Part shown: one piece after another, positions 8,706 through 16,769 of the stretch
Layout: the number at the start of each line of letters is the position of its first letter
How positions within the stretch are numbered: position 1 is the first letter of the stretch
NCBI RefSeq assembly: GCF_029223585.1
Contig: NZ_CP119424.1
Span: forward strand, 1,116,001 to 1,180,000
Reading direction: 5' to 3'
Source: Photobacterium sp. DA100
Lineage (GTDB): Bacteria > Pseudomonadota > Gammaproteobacteria > Enterobacterales > Vibrionaceae
DNA length: 64,000 bases
Program-made: the position numbers and the translations under genes
The notes under the pieces: generated by a model
The model's input: the letters and a program-made list of their open reading frames with translations, nothing else
The model's database searches: none
Told to the model about the DNA's origin: nothing

Positions 8706-9359
8706 ATGCCATTGCAAATAACAACGAATTGGCGCTGGAAGATGTCGCCGCGCCACGTTTTTTGGCTAAAGGTGTTCATCCATAGTGTTTCGCTGTTCTT
8801 CATAGGCCAATTAGTGTACCTGACACTAAGTGGTGGGTTGGGCGCAGATCCTGTTCAGGGGATCAGCCATTTTACCGGTAAGGCTGCGCTAAATACCCTA
8901 CTGCTCACCCTGGCTATATCACCCGTCGCCAAGCTATTGAAAGCCGGTATGCTGGTGCGTGTACGCCGCCCGTTGGGACTTTATTGCTTTTTCTGGGCCG
9001 CACTTCACCTCGGCGGATATGTGGCACTTGATTTGAATTTCAATTGGTCCCTTGTCGTCAACGAGATTGTTAGCAGGCCCTATCTCACTCTGGGGGCGGT
9101 AAGCTGGGCGATTCTCTTTGCATTGGCCGTGACCTCACCTCAGGGCATTCAGCGACGTATGGGCAAGCGCTGGCAAAAACTGCATAACTGGGTGTACGTT
9201 GCCGCAATACTCATACCGATACATTATATCTGGTCGGTAAAGTCAGGCTTATTCGAGCCAATAATGTACATTTTCGTGACGCTGGGTTTACTGGCCCTTC
9301 GCTATAACAGGTTTGCAAAAGGGTTTGCTGCGCGATTTACACCAATCCGTGTTAAATAA
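8706..9359 (+). CDS. msrQ: MsrQ, heme-binding membrane subunit of methionine-sulfoxide reductase
   Basis: Inner-membrane b-type heme protein (YedZ) that passes electrons from the quinone pool or flavin to MsrP. ATG at 8706 is chosen for the CAGGAGAGC ribosome-binding site; an upstream frame start at 8682 lacks one. The product has 217 residues and about six transmembrane helices. Conserved features include the RRPLGLYCFFWAALHLGGY segment with a histidine heme ligand, the GKRWQKLHNWVY motif and a nearby IPIHYIW histidine. It is directly downstream of msrP, its partner. Confidence 0.94.
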   Translation: MPLQITTNWRWKMSPRHVFWLKVFIHSVSLFFIGQLVYLTLSGGLGADPVQGISHFTGKAALNTLLLTLAISPVAKLLKAGMLVRVRRPLGLYCFFWAALHLGGYVALDLNFNWSLVVNEIVSRPYLTLGAVSWAILFALAVTSPQGIQRRMGKRWQKLHNWVYVAAILIPIHYIWSVKSGLFEPIMYIFVTLGLLALRYNRFAKGFAARFTPIRVK

Positions 9360-9451
9360 GTCACTGTTTTATCCTAAGTAAATTGCTGTTACTAGGTGCT
9401 GTCCGCCCATTTTCTGATACGATATAGTAATCTACGTCCGTACCGGACCTT

Positions 9452-9485
9452 AAGACTGGAGAAAAAGGTATCCCACTCCAGTCTT
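9452..9485. other. Inverted repeat downstream of msrQ
   Basis: AAGACTGGAG and CTCCAGTCTT form a 10-bp stem with a 14-base loop between msrQ and the next gene. It has no following T-run, so it may be a 3' stabilising or Rho-linked structure rather than an intrinsic terminator. It ends 23 bases before the TTG start proposed for the next gene. Confidence 0.5.
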
Positions 9486-9508
9486 CGCAGTGAGCTAGTG
9501 GGGCATCC

Positions 9509-10153
9509 TTGTTTTCTGAGCAACTAATATCTGACTATCTTTCAACCAGTATCGAGCAGTTCCAGCAAGACTGCTCAAAACTGTGTGCGCAGCATTACCC
9601 TACCGTGCACAACCGCGGCATGCGTGAAAACCATCTCGGCAAAGCGCTGTGCCGACGGATCATGGCAACTCTCGAACAGGCAGAGATCGATGCTCACTTT
9701 TCACAGCACAAAAACGACGAACAAATCTCTCAGCCTGTTTTTGTTATTGACACAACCGATTTCATTATCGTTGTTGTCGCTCACCGGTTACTCAGCGCCA
9801 ACAAAGCATGCCGCCAGGGATTGATGAATACCATTGCGAGCGTGAAATCGACCTTGGTACAGGGAAAGCCAACCTATATTGTAGTAGTTGCAGATCATTG
9901 GTTTGATCGCAGTAAGGCTAGTAAGGAAATACCAGCCTGGTGGCTAGGGCGGCTTCCGGATAACACCGATGAATACGCGAGTGAGGGGGTAAAACTGTTG
10001 GGCTGCACTGACAATGTGGCAGAACAATTACGCAATGAATATCAGATCTCCCATGGCGAGTACCATATTCATCACCCACTAAAACGCGAAACCAACAATA
10101 AGATAGTGCATAAATACCTCTTATTGAGTGCCTTCATTCCTTTGCATAAGTAA
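9509..10153 (+). CDS. Hypothetical protein, unrecognised family
   Basis: A 214-residue open frame starting at TTG 9509, with only a weak GTGGGG upstream. ATG further in would lose the N-terminal helix, so the start is uncertain. I do not recognise the family. The N-terminal third is helical with HNRGMRENHLGKALCRRI. A central strand reads VFVIDTTDFIIVVVAH, and another is PTYIVVVADHWF. This helix-Glu then strand-Asp pattern is loosely reminiscent of PD-(D/E)XK nuclease folds, but the lysine motif is not clear and I do not claim it. It ends 6 bases before the MATE gene, suggesting co-transcription. Confidence 0.6.
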   Translation: MFSEQLISDYLSTSIEQFQQDCSKLCAQHYPTVHNRGMRENHLGKALCRRIMATLEQAEIDAHFSQHKNDEQISQPVFVIDTTDFIIVVVAHRLLSANKACRQGLMNTIASVKSTLVQGKPTYIVVVADHWFDRSKASKEIPAWWLGRLPDNTDEYASEGVKLLGCTDNVAEQLRNEYQISHGEYHIHHPLKRETNNKIVHKYLLLSAFIPLHK

Positions 10154-10159
10154 TTGATT

Positions 10160-11494
10160 ATGTCTGCAGCCTCACACCTCTCACTCAAAGAAGACTCACT
10201 TGGGCGTCTTTTTTTGCGTTATACCATACCAACTATTGCCGCCATGCTGGTGACGGGGATCTATGTCGCCATTGACGGTATGTTTGTCGGTCATTTCATT
10301 GGCGAGAATGGCCTCGCCGGTATTATGCTCGGATACCCAATCGGTTCGGTCCTCTACGCACTCGGGGCCATGGTCGGCATGGGGGCGTCTGCTCTGGTAT
10401 CAATAAAGTTGGGTGAAGGTAACGAACAGCAAGCAAGGAACATCGTCGGCAATGCCCTCTCATTATGTATTGTGATATCACTGCTCACCTGTACCCTAGG
10501 TGTTTTATATGGCGAGTCGATGCTGCGTTGGCTTGGTGCAGAAGGCGAAATCTTACAGATGGCCTCGGACTACCTGTTCTGGTATTTCAGCCTTGGTGCC
10601 TTTCCTATCATTTCGATGGCTTTATCTGCCCTGCTGCGCAATGACGGGCAACCGAACCGTGTCACCTTGATCATGATCCTCGGCGGAGTGCTGAATGTTG
10701 TGCTGGACTGGTTATTCATTGTTGTGATCCCATGGGAGCTAACTGGTGCAGCGATTGCCACGATGCTTTCCCAGCTGGCAACCGCCCTGCTTTGCCTGCA
10801 GCATTTTTTCTCAGACAAAAGCCAGCTCCGGATCTCCTGGCAAACCCTCCGGTTGCGGTGGCACGACATCGGCCAGATTTGCCAGCTGGGATTTTCCAGC
10901 TTGCTGATGTACCTCTATTTATCTGTCGTGTTGACCCTGCACAACAAAGCCTTCCTTTGGGTCGGCAAACCGATCCACGTTGCCGCATACGGCATTATTA
11001 GTTATACCGAAGCTTTCTTTTACCTTATTTTTGAGGGAATTGCGTTGGGGATCCAACCAATCACCAGCTACAACACAGGAGCTGGTAGGCATGACCGCGT
11101 TATTGCGGTGAGAAATCTTGCCTTCGCCACAACGCTTGGGTTTGCACTCGTGGGGGTAGTCTTCATCTATAGCCAACCAGATTTACTGGTATATCTCTTT
11201 GCCGGTGACAACCCTGCCCTTCACCCTGTTGCAATCAATGGTATCCAGCACTATTTCTGGGGCTTACCTATGGAAGGAATGCTGCTGGTCGGTGCAACCT
11301 ATTTCCAGTCGATTAACCGGGCTCGCGAAGCTTCTATGCTGTCTGGGGGTAAGCTGATCCTAATCAGCCTCTTCATATTTGGCTTAGCCAAGCTATTGGG
11401 GGTTAACGGTGTTTGGATTGCCCTACCGATGTGTAGCAGTATGCTGACCATATGGATGCTGTACGCACTCCGAAAGCAAAGCCTGAAGCCGTAG
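10160..11494 (+). CDS. MATE-family efflux transporter (MepA/COG0534 type)
   Basis: Inner-membrane cation-coupled drug or metabolite exporter of 444 residues with 12 predicted helices in two similar halves. The N-terminal signature is YTIPTIAAMLVTGIYVAIDGMFVGHFIGENGLAG, followed by GMGASALVSIKLGEGNEQQAR, as in MepA-like proteins. The second half contains the matching EGIALGIQPITSYNTGAG motif. ATG 10160 is preferred to the TTG at 10154. It begins 6 bases after the previous gene, likely the same transcript. The substrate is unknown. Confidence 0.9.
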   Translation: MSAASHLSLKEDSLGRLFLRYTIPTIAAMLVTGIYVAIDGMFVGHFIGENGLAGIMLGYPIGSVLYALGAMVGMGASALVSIKLGEGNEQQARNIVGNALSLCIVISLLTCTLGVLYGESMLRWLGAEGEILQMASDYLFWYFSLGAFPIISMALSALLRNDGQPNRVTLIMILGGVLNVVLDWLFIVVIPWELTGAAIATMLSQLATALLCLQHFFSDKSQLRISWQTLRLRWHDIGQICQLGFSSLLMYLYLSVVLTLHNKAFLWVGKPIHVAAYGIISYTEAFFYLIFEGIALGIQPITSYNTGAGRHDRVIAVRNLAFATTLGFALVGVVFIYSQPDLLVYLFAGDNPALHPVAINGIQHYFWGLPMEGMLLVGATYFQSINRAREASMLSGGKLILISLFIFGLAKLLGVNGVWIALPMCSSMLTIWMLYALRKQSLKP

Positions 11495-11686
11495 TAACCA
11501 ACCCCAATCGGGGCGACGCAATCGTTTCGCCCTGCCATTTCGCTGCTTTATTGTTCGTTTTGTAGCTAACCGCTATGCCGTATAGTGACCATGCTCACAG
11601 ATTGTAAGCAGAGTCTGTATTACTGATTTTCAATAGTTTGCTATTAGGTATTATCAGCGCAATTTCATTGCTGTCTGGTGATAATC

Positions 11687-13093
11687 ATGTTCAAAAAAAC
11701 TCTTGTAGCGGTTTCTCTTGCTGCAGCTTCTCTTGCTAGTGCAACCGGTGTGGCCGCTGAAAATGTCGACCTGCTGATCAAAAACGCCACCGTCCTTACA
11801 ATGGACAATGACAAGAACGTTTATGAAAATGGTCTTGTGGCGGTAAAAGAAAACAAAATTGTCGCAGTCACTGACGGCAGTGACATTGAAGAGTTTGAGG
11901 CGAAGAAAGTGATCGACGCCGACGGTGATATCGTGATGCCGGGCCTTATCAACACCCACACTCACGTTTCCATGACGGTATTCCGCTCGCTAGCCGATGA
12001 TGTGCCAGATCGCCTCCACCGCTATATCTTCCCGTTGGAAAATAAACTTGTAACACGTGATATGGTACGCATCGGCGCCCAGTTAGGTAACGTTGAGATG
12101 CTAAAAGGTGGTGTCACGACCTATGCGGACATGTATTACTTCGAAGATGAAGTCGCTAAAACTGTCGATGAAATCGGTATGCGCGCTATCTTGGGTGAAA
12201 CGGTGATTAAATTCCCAGTAGCCGATGCGGCAAACGCAGAAGAGGGCATCAAGTACGCGGTTAACTTCATCGAAGAATATAAAGATCACCCTCGTATCAC
12301 ACCGGCATTTGCCCCACACGCACCATATACCAACACCACAGAAACGCTACAAAAGATCACCGAGCTGTCGAAGAAATATGATGTCCCAGTGTTAATCCAC
12401 CTTGCGGAATCTGATCGCGAAGATCAGGTCATTGCTGAGCGCAGCGGCGGTATGTCACCGGTTGAATACATGGCCGATATCGGTGCACTTACCCCGAACC
12501 TTGTTGGTGCCCATGTTATCAACGTAAGCGATAGCGATATTGAACTCCTGAAAAAGCATGATGTGGGGATCGCCCACAACATGAGTGCAAACATCAAGTC
12601 AGCAAAAGGCGTCTCCCCGGCCCTTAAGATGTTTGACGACGGTTTACGCATCGGTCTGGGTACCGATGGTCCGATGTCCGGTAACACTATTTCTACCCTT
12701 GACGAATTCAACCAGGTTGCCAAAGTCCACAAACTCGTCAACAAAGATCGTGCTGCGATGCCTCCAATGAAAGTCGTTGAGATGGCGACTATCGGTGCCG
12801 CCCGTGCCCTTCACATGGAAGACACTATCGGTTCACTGGAAGTCGGCAAACTAGCCGATATCATCGTAATTGATACCAAGGCTCCTAATATGGTGCCTGT
12901 CTACAACCCATACTCTGCGCTGGTTTACTCTGCTTATGCAGCAAATGTGAAACACACCATCGTTGACGGTCAGATTTTGATGAAAGACCGCACCATGACG
13001 ACCGTTGACGAAGACAAGATTCGTAACGAAGCCCTGGCGTTTGCAGATAAAGTGCGTAAAACCGTTATCGAAAGCGGCGAAGTTGTTCAGTAA
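11687..13093 (+). CDS. Exported metal-dependent amidohydrolase (MTA/SAH/adenosine-deaminase-like)
   Basis: A 469-residue amidohydrolase-superfamily enzyme related to cytosine/5-methylthioadenosine/S-adenosylhomocysteine deaminases. Unusually for that group it begins with a clear Sec signal peptide (MFKKTLVAVSLAAASLASA, cut near VAAE), so it should act in the periplasm. Metal and catalytic residues are present: NTHTH (HxH) near residue 93, FAPHAPYT, IHLAESD and GTDGP. Start ATG 11687 matches the signal peptide; GTG 11678 is the longer option. Substrate is not proven: a purine or pteridine-like ring is inferred from the family. Its terminator was split by the IS4-family insertion that follows. 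Confidence 0.85.
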   Translation: MFKKTLVAVSLAAASLASATGVAAENVDLLIKNATVLTMDNDKNVYENGLVAVKENKIVAVTDGSDIEEFEAKKVIDADGDIVMPGLINTHTHVSMTVFRSLADDVPDRLHRYIFPLENKLVTRDMVRIGAQLGNVEMLKGGVTTYADMYYFEDEVAKTVDEIGMRAILGETVIKFPVADAANAEEGIKYAVNFIEEYKDHPRITPAFAPHAPYTNTTETLQKITELSKKYDVPVLIHLAESDREDQVIAERSGGMSPVEYMADIGALTPNLVGAHVINVSDSDIELLKKHDVGIAHNMSANIKSAKGVSPALKMFDDGLRIGLGTDGPMSGNTISTLDEFNQVAKVHKLVNKDRAAMPPMKVVEMATIGAARALHMEDTIGSLEVGKLADIIVIDTKAPNMVPVYNPYSALVYSAYAANVKHTIVDGQILMKDRTMTTVDEDKIRNEALAFADKVRKTVIESGEVVQ

Positions 13094-13121
13094 ACCATAT
13101 ACCGAGCGTTGACTTAAACCC

Positions 13122-13138
13122 AAAACACCGCCTCATGG
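13122..13138 (+). terminator. Left arm of a terminator interrupted by an insertion sequence
   Basis: AAAACACCGCC and loop TCAT at 13122-13136 are the left arm of a hairpin whose right arm, GGCGGTGTTTT plus T's, is at 14577-14588 beyond the insertion sequence. Removing the element and one copy of the duplication CCTCATGG restores a perfect 11-bp stem with a TCAT loop and a T-run, about 30 bases after the amidohydrolase stop. The native terminator therefore appears to have been the insertion target. Confidence 0.85.
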
Positions 13139-13157
13139 CTAACTCCTATCAATTAAG
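13131..13157 (+). repeat. Left end of the IS4-family element: target duplication and inverted repeat
   Basis: Direct repeat CCTCATGG at 13131-13138 abuts terminal inverted repeat CTAACTCCTATCAATTAAG at 13139-13157. The right end at 14552-14570, read in reverse complement, is CTAACACCGATCAGTTAAG, matching at 16 of 19 positions. The transposase stop codon lies inside this repeat. Confidence 0.88.
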
Positions 13158-14480
13158 ATGCTTGGAGCGAACCACATAGCGAGTTTTACTGATACGAACG
13201 GTCCTTGATTTGGGCCGTTTTTTTCGCTCAGGCAAAATATAACGTTTTACTCGCTCTCGCATTGCCCTTAACTTCTTGGGTATTGAGCCGGGCGATGCGA
13301 TTGCACACCACATTAATTCATCCTGGATATCCCTCAAAGCCATCATAAAACTGATCCGTAAAGGCGACACTTTAGCTTCTTTCGCTATTCGGCTTATTTC
13401 CAACCGGACTAGATTATAGGCAATTAAGGTGCCCCAGATCTCCTGCTCAACACCTTCGATTGATTGACTGCGAAGTAGGATCTCATCCTCAAGCATGTCG
13501 TGTTTTATCTCCCCGTAACTGTTTTCGATTTCCCATCGTTCGAAGTAAACATTAAGCAAGGATTGCAGGTCATATTTTTTGTCTGTTAGGGACGTCAAAA
13601 CCCCTTTGATATGATTGGGTTGATCTTTTTCTGGATAAAGCGCAAGTCTAGCCTGCCACTTTTCAGGCAGATGAGGATCTTTTTTGCGAGCTTGTTGAGA
13701 AACATTCATTTCTACTATCAAGTCACGCCCGTCTTCATCTAACTGCTCTATGATTGTGTACTTTGTATTGGATTTAATGGGAGTCATCCAGTGGCTAGAA
13801 CCATGTTGGTTTTGCCAGTTAATCATCAACTCTGCACCTAAATAGCATCGGTCGAAAATAGTAAGGGAGTTGGCTGTTGCAGAGGAAATGAGTTGCTTGG
13901 CGTAGCTTTCTTCACCCTTGTAGCTAGGACCAAAAGCGACATTATGGATTAGCCGACTTCGGAGGGAGCAGAGTGCACATAGCCTTACAACTGGGTATTC
14001 AGTATGGCGAGTTTTACTGTGCTTAACGTATTGAAAATGCTCTGCAAGGGCTGGGGTATCGTGGGTCCTAAATTGCGTGCCATCTACAGAGAAAAGCTTT
14101 AACCCGAACCATGTATCTTCACTATCCTCTGTTTGTACCCAATGCTGTGAAGTTAATGTAAATAGGGCTTCGAGAGGCTTAGCTGTTAACCGTTTTCTTG
14201 CTTGGGGGATCGCACTCGGAGCAATGGACTCACCTAGAGAACTGGAAAGCTTAAGGTCTAGCTTATCAAGTACATCGGTAATCGGTCTATCACGGTATAA
14301 ACCAATCCCAACAACAAGCCAGACCACAAGCTCAGCAGGTAGCTTCCGTCGCCTTAAACTTGCCTTGTTGGTGTCATCGAGTGCTTGTTGAATCCACTCA
14401 AGAGGCAACTCTTTTTGAAACAAAGAGAGTGAGTCAGGTGAAGCAAAATCATCAACATCGATCAGCCAATGTGCCAACAT
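13149..14480 (-). CDS. IS4-family DDE transposase
   Basis: RNase-H-fold transposase of about 443 residues. First catalytic Asp is in FSVDGTQFRT and the second in TIFDRCYLG. The Glu lies in YFERWEIENSYGEIK, which fits the IS4 signature Y-x2-R-x3-E-x6-K exactly. The frame also allows a start at 14495, but that ATG lies inside the 3' arm of a hairpin. ATG 14480 is preceded by GAGGG at 8 bases and gives MLAHWLIDVDD. The C-terminus is strongly basic. The gene is intact with no frameshift. Confidence 0.93.
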   Translation of the reverse strand: MLAHWLIDVDDFASPDSLSLFQKELPLEWIQQALDDTNKASLRRRKLPAELVVWLVVGIGLYRDRPITDVLDKLDLKLSSSLGESIAPSAIPQARKRLTAKPLEALFTLTSQHWVQTEDSEDTWFGLKLFSVDGTQFRTHDTPALAEHFQYVKHSKTRHTEYPVVRLCALCSLRSRLIHNVAFGPSYKGEESYAKQLISSATANSLTIFDRCYLGAELMINWQNQHGSSHWMTPIKSNTKYTIIEQLDEDGRDLIVEMNVSQQARKKDPHLPEKWQARLALYPEKDQPNHIKGVLTSLTDKKYDLQSLLNVYFERWEIENSYGEIKHDMLEDEILLRSQSIEGVEQEIWGTLIAYNLVRLEISRIAKEAKVSPLRISFMMALRDIQDELMWCAIASPGSIPKKLRAMRERVKRYILPERKKRPKSRTVRISKTRYVVRSKHLN

Positions 14481-14482
14481 AA

Positions 14483-14517
14483 AAAATACCCTCATACTTA
14501 ATGTCTGAGGGTATTTT
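14483..14517 (-). promoter_or_regulatory. Hairpin over the transposase ribosome-binding site
   Basis: A 12-bp perfect inverted repeat, AAAATACCCTCA (14483-14494) and TGAGGGTATTTT (14506-14517), with an 11-base loop. In transcripts reading in from outside the element, the 3' arm carries the GAGGG Shine-Dalgarno and would be sequestered; the following T-run would also make it an intrinsic terminator. A transcript starting within the loop would escape. This is the arrangement known to shield IS10 and IS50 from outside transcription. Confidence 0.7.
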
Positions 14518-14551
14518 CACTCAACCGTAGGATCATTCAACTGATCAATGG

Positions 14552-14578
14552 CTTAACTGATCGGTGTTAGCCTCATGG
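14552..14578 (+). repeat. Right end of the IS4-family element: inverted repeat and target duplication
   Basis: Right inverted repeat at 14552-14570 ending GGTGTTAG, then the second copy of the direct repeat CCTCATGG at 14571-14578. The bases immediately after, CGGTGTTTTT, are the right arm and T-run of the interrupted host terminator. Confidence 0.88.
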
Positions 14579-14662
14579 CGGTGTTTTTATTGGCCAATGA
14601 CGTAGTTTCAAAATGCAATGATGCGATAATGCGAGAGTGTGCAGGGGGAGTTTACAGGAAAA

Positions 14663-14708
14663 CACATAGAGCCCATCGAGCTACCGCTCTGGAGTTAGGC
14701 TCTATGTG
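14663..14708 (-). terminator. Terminator-like hairpin after the DUF3297 gene
   Basis: Perfect 11-bp arms CACATAGAGCC (14663-14673) and GGCTCTATGTG (14698-14708), with a smaller stem GAGC-GGTA-GCTC in the loop. On the minus strand it is followed by TTTTCC. It serves the DUF3297 gene, whose stop lies about 30 bases upstream. Confidence 0.65.
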
Positions 14709-14711
14709 AAG

Positions 14712-14747
14712 ATTATGTGTAAGTAACAGCTGCTACTTACACATAAT
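14712..14747 (-). other. Long hairpin containing the DUF3297 stop codon
   Basis: ATTATGTGTAAGTA (14712-14725) and TACTTACACATAAT (14734-14747) form a perfect 14-bp stem with an 8-base loop. The stop codon (14737-14739) and the last three codons of the DUF3297 gene lie in one arm. No T-run follows directly, so it may be an mRNA-end structure or processing site. Confidence 0.6.
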
Positions 14748-14979
14748 ACGCTTCAACCGTACCTTTGAGGGTAATCAGAATTGGCTGGCCGCGACGATCC
14801 AAGGCTTTAGGCGAAGGGATTTTAACCCAGCCTTCACTGATGCAGTACTCTTCAACATCTGTACGCTCTTTGCCGTTTAGACGAATACCGATCTGATGTT
14901 CAAAACATTCCGCCACGTGAAATGGGCTACGTGGATTACATGCAAGATGATCTGGCAATGCTGGTTTAGAGTCGCTCAT
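14737..14979 (-). CDS. DUF3297 family protein
   Basis: Small 80-residue cytosolic protein matching DUF3297: LPDHLACNPRSPFHVAECFEH, GIRLNGKERTDVEEYCISEGW, and a C-terminal basic strand with LKGTVEAYYV. The family is conserved in proteobacteria, and its function is unknown to me. ATG 14979 with AGGTC upstream. The 3' end is folded into a strong hairpin and a second hairpin follows. Confidence 0.85.
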   Translation of the reverse strand: MSDSKPALPDHLACNPRSPFHVAECFEHQIGIRLNGKERTDVEEYCISEGWVKIPSPKALDRRGQPILITLKGTVEAYYV

Positions 14980-15081
14980 GTTTTTGACCTGATAATAGTA
15001 AAAAGTGCGTCATTGTAGACAATGCGTGGTTGGCACTCAAGCGCTGGATGCATTGGTGATGTAACTATTTAACTCAAAGCC

Positions 15082-15738
15082 CTAATTAGTTTTTTCAACA
15101 ATAAGGTAAGTATGCAACTCGGGATATTGATCAATCTCCAGGTGCCTTACCATGCAGCCAAGCTCAATAAACAAATGCAGAAAACCATTGGTCCCCAGTG
15201 ATGAGTAATAGACTTCCGGCCCCATAAAATCATCGGTATGGTATCCCTCATCCGCGGTTCCGCCAAACGAGAAGACAAACACCCCTCCATGCCTGAGGCT
15301 TGCGACTATCTTTGTAAGAACACAACGCTGCTGTTCCAGCGGTATATGCCAGATGCTGTCCCAGGCAGAGATAAAATCATACTGCTCGGTGAATTGATGT
15401 TTGCAAATATCAGCCTGAATGAAGTCTATCTCGGGATGGCGTTGCTTCGCGATGGCCAACATCTTCTCTGATACATCAATGCCCGAAATGCTGCTAGCCC
15501 CAAAACCCTCATTCAACAGCAATTCAATAAACCGCCCTGTACAGCCGCACCCGATATCCAGTGCTTTCCCTTTGTTCTTAACAAAAGTCAATGCTCGCTT
15601 GTGGGCTTCAACCCCATTGTTTCGGTCGAAATCATTGCTTTCCCATAGATGGGTGATCTGATCGTAAGCTTTGCCAATTTGCTCTGGATTCATTCGTGCT
15701 ATACCCAAAAGGTTAAGGTTATCAATCGATAAAGTCAT
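15082..15738 (-). CDS. Class I SAM-dependent methyltransferase
   Basis: A 218-residue Rossmann-fold methyltransferase. Motif I is ALDIGCGCTGRFIELLL (residues about 59-75), with an acidic end of strand 2 in SGIDVSEKMLAIAKQ, motif II-like DFIQADI, and post-motif YDFISAWDSIWHIP. The substrate is unknown; the fold resembles small-molecule methyltransferases. ATG 15693 (MNPEQIGKAYDQ) is an alternative start that would begin at the usual first helix. Neither start has a strong ribosome-binding site. It starts 11 bases after the stop of the membrane-protein gene, so it is probably translated in the same operon. Confidence 0.85.
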   Translation of the reverse strand: MTLSIDNLNLLGIARMNPEQIGKAYDQITHLWESNDFDRNNGVEAHKRALTFVKNKGKALDIGCGCTGRFIELLLNEGFGASSISGIDVSEKMLAIAKQRHPEIDFIQADICKHQFTEQYDFISAWDSIWHIPLEQQRCVLTKIVASLRHGGVFVFSFGGTADEGYHTDDFMGPEVYYSSLGTNGFLHLFIELGCMVRHLEIDQYPELHTYLIVEKTN

Positions 15739-15749
15739 ATACCGTTAAA

Positions 15750-16154
15750 TTATTCAATATCTCCCTTACTCTGTAACTTAAAAACCCAGATAAAGAACAG
15801 CATAAATATCAAATCATTCAGGCCGTAGATGCTAAAGAACACCCCAGCAAACATATCGACGTTATAAACATCTGATAGACTATTTTGAAAAAACCATGCT
15901 AACCAAGCCACCACGTAAACCAGCTTTTCTACAGCAAAGGCAGCAGCTAGCCATCTGATATTGGACTTGATAAATGCAGCACCGAGATAAGCCAGTCCCC
16001 ATACAACAATCATCAGCAGACCAAAGTTCGACATAACAACAGGGTCTGCGTCGTTTATTGCTGTATTGGTAAAAACGCGGGAAAAAAATAAAACGCCGCC
16101 AATATTCATTGCGGCGGCTGCGATAAATCCGAGTTTAACTATTTTGTTTTTCAT
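15750..16154 (-). CDS. Four-helix membrane protein, unrecognised
   Basis: A 134-residue protein with about four hydrophobic helices (LGFIAAAAMNIGGVLFF; FGLLMIVVWGLAYLGAAF; WLAAAFAVEKLVYVVAWLAWFF; GLNDLIFMLFFIWVF) and a short polar C-terminus. I do not recognise a named family. It lies between a GNAT gene and a methyltransferase gene on the same strand with short gaps, forming a likely three-gene unit. Confidence 0.7.
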   Translation of the reverse strand: MKNKIVKLGFIAAAAMNIGGVLFFSRVFTNTAINDADPVVMSNFGLLMIVVWGLAYLGAAFIKSNIRWLAAAFAVEKLVYVVAWLAWFFQNSLSDVYNVDMFAGVFFSIYGLNDLIFMLFFIWVFKLQSKGDIE

Positions 16155-16206
16155 TTTTATCTACTTCTCAAGATTAAGCCTATTAGCCTTCTATTTGGTA
16201 CCAATA

Positions 16207-16644
16207 TTAACTATGCCGCTCCATTATAAGCTCGGAGCCAGATGAGCCTACAACCTTGAAGCCAAGGCGTGAATAGAGGTCTCGTGCTGGATTCGTCTTT
16301 ATAACACTCAGCCCCACTGTCGCACCGGCAACTTTTGCTTGCTCAATCAACTGACCAATAAGCCGGCGGCCAATTTTCATCCCTTGATATTCTGGTGCAA
16401 TTTGTATTTGGATTAAAGACCAGTAATTCTGCTCTGAATTGTATGCCGCCTTAAATAAGCCAATTGGCTTTCCAGCCATTTCAACTATCTTTGCATGGTC
16501 AAACTGGTAACGGATACGCTTTTCGTACTCCTCTCGGCAGGTTGGCATTCCCGCTTCCTCAAGGTAACTCCGCATTGTTTTGTCTCTTAGCGTAAGCAAA
16601 AAGCCGATGTCTGATTCTGTTGCCGATCGAAGGGAAAGCTCCAT
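16207..16644 (-). CDS. GNAT-family N-acetyltransferase
   Basis: A 145-residue acyltransferase. The acetyl-CoA pyrophosphate-binding motif is in QIAPEYQGMKIGRRLIGQLI (Q-x-x-G-x-G/R type) around residue 85, followed by GATVGLSVIKTNPARDLYSRLGFKVVG, the usual GNAT C-terminal half. The substrate is unknown. ATG 16644 has a strong AGGAGGAA ribosome-binding site. It heads the likely unit with the membrane protein and methyltransferase. Confidence 0.88.
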   Translation of the reverse strand: MELSLRSATESDIGFLLTLRDKTMRSYLEEAGMPTCREEYEKRIRYQFDHAKIVEMAGKPIGLFKAAYNSEQNYWSLIQIQIAPEYQGMKIGRRLIGQLIEQAKVAGATVGLSVIKTNPARDLYSRLGFKVVGSSGSELIMERHS

Positions 16645-16662
16645 TGTTCCTCCTGAAATATA

Positions 16663-16695
16663 TATACCCGCGTAACTTCAAGATCCCTGGGTATA
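16663..16695. repeat. Imperfect palindrome TATACCC...GGGTATA upstream of the GNAT gene
   Basis: TATACCC and GGGTATA flank 19 bases containing GTAACTTCAAGATC. A related shorter perfect palindrome is at 63148-63176 (TATACCCAAGT-A-ACTTGGGTATA). The shared core TATACCC-n-n-GTAACTT suggests a dispersed intergenic palindromic repeat family. Confidence 0.5.
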
Positions 16696-16769
16696 CGGCT
16701 CCTACATTAAACGTTGGCAATATCACACAATACCGCGCCTAATTAAAAGTCATTTTTTATAAATAGAAT

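Larger units (their letters stand above)
13139..14570 (-). mobile_element. IS4-family insertion sequence, complete, 1432 bp
   Basis: Complete element with 19-bp imperfect inverted repeats and an 8-bp target duplication (CCTCATGG), carrying one intact transposase gene on the minus strand. All parts needed for mobility appear present. It lies between the amidohydrolase and DUF3297 genes and bisects a terminator hairpin. The intact duplication and intact transposase suggest recent arrival. Confidence 0.92.
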
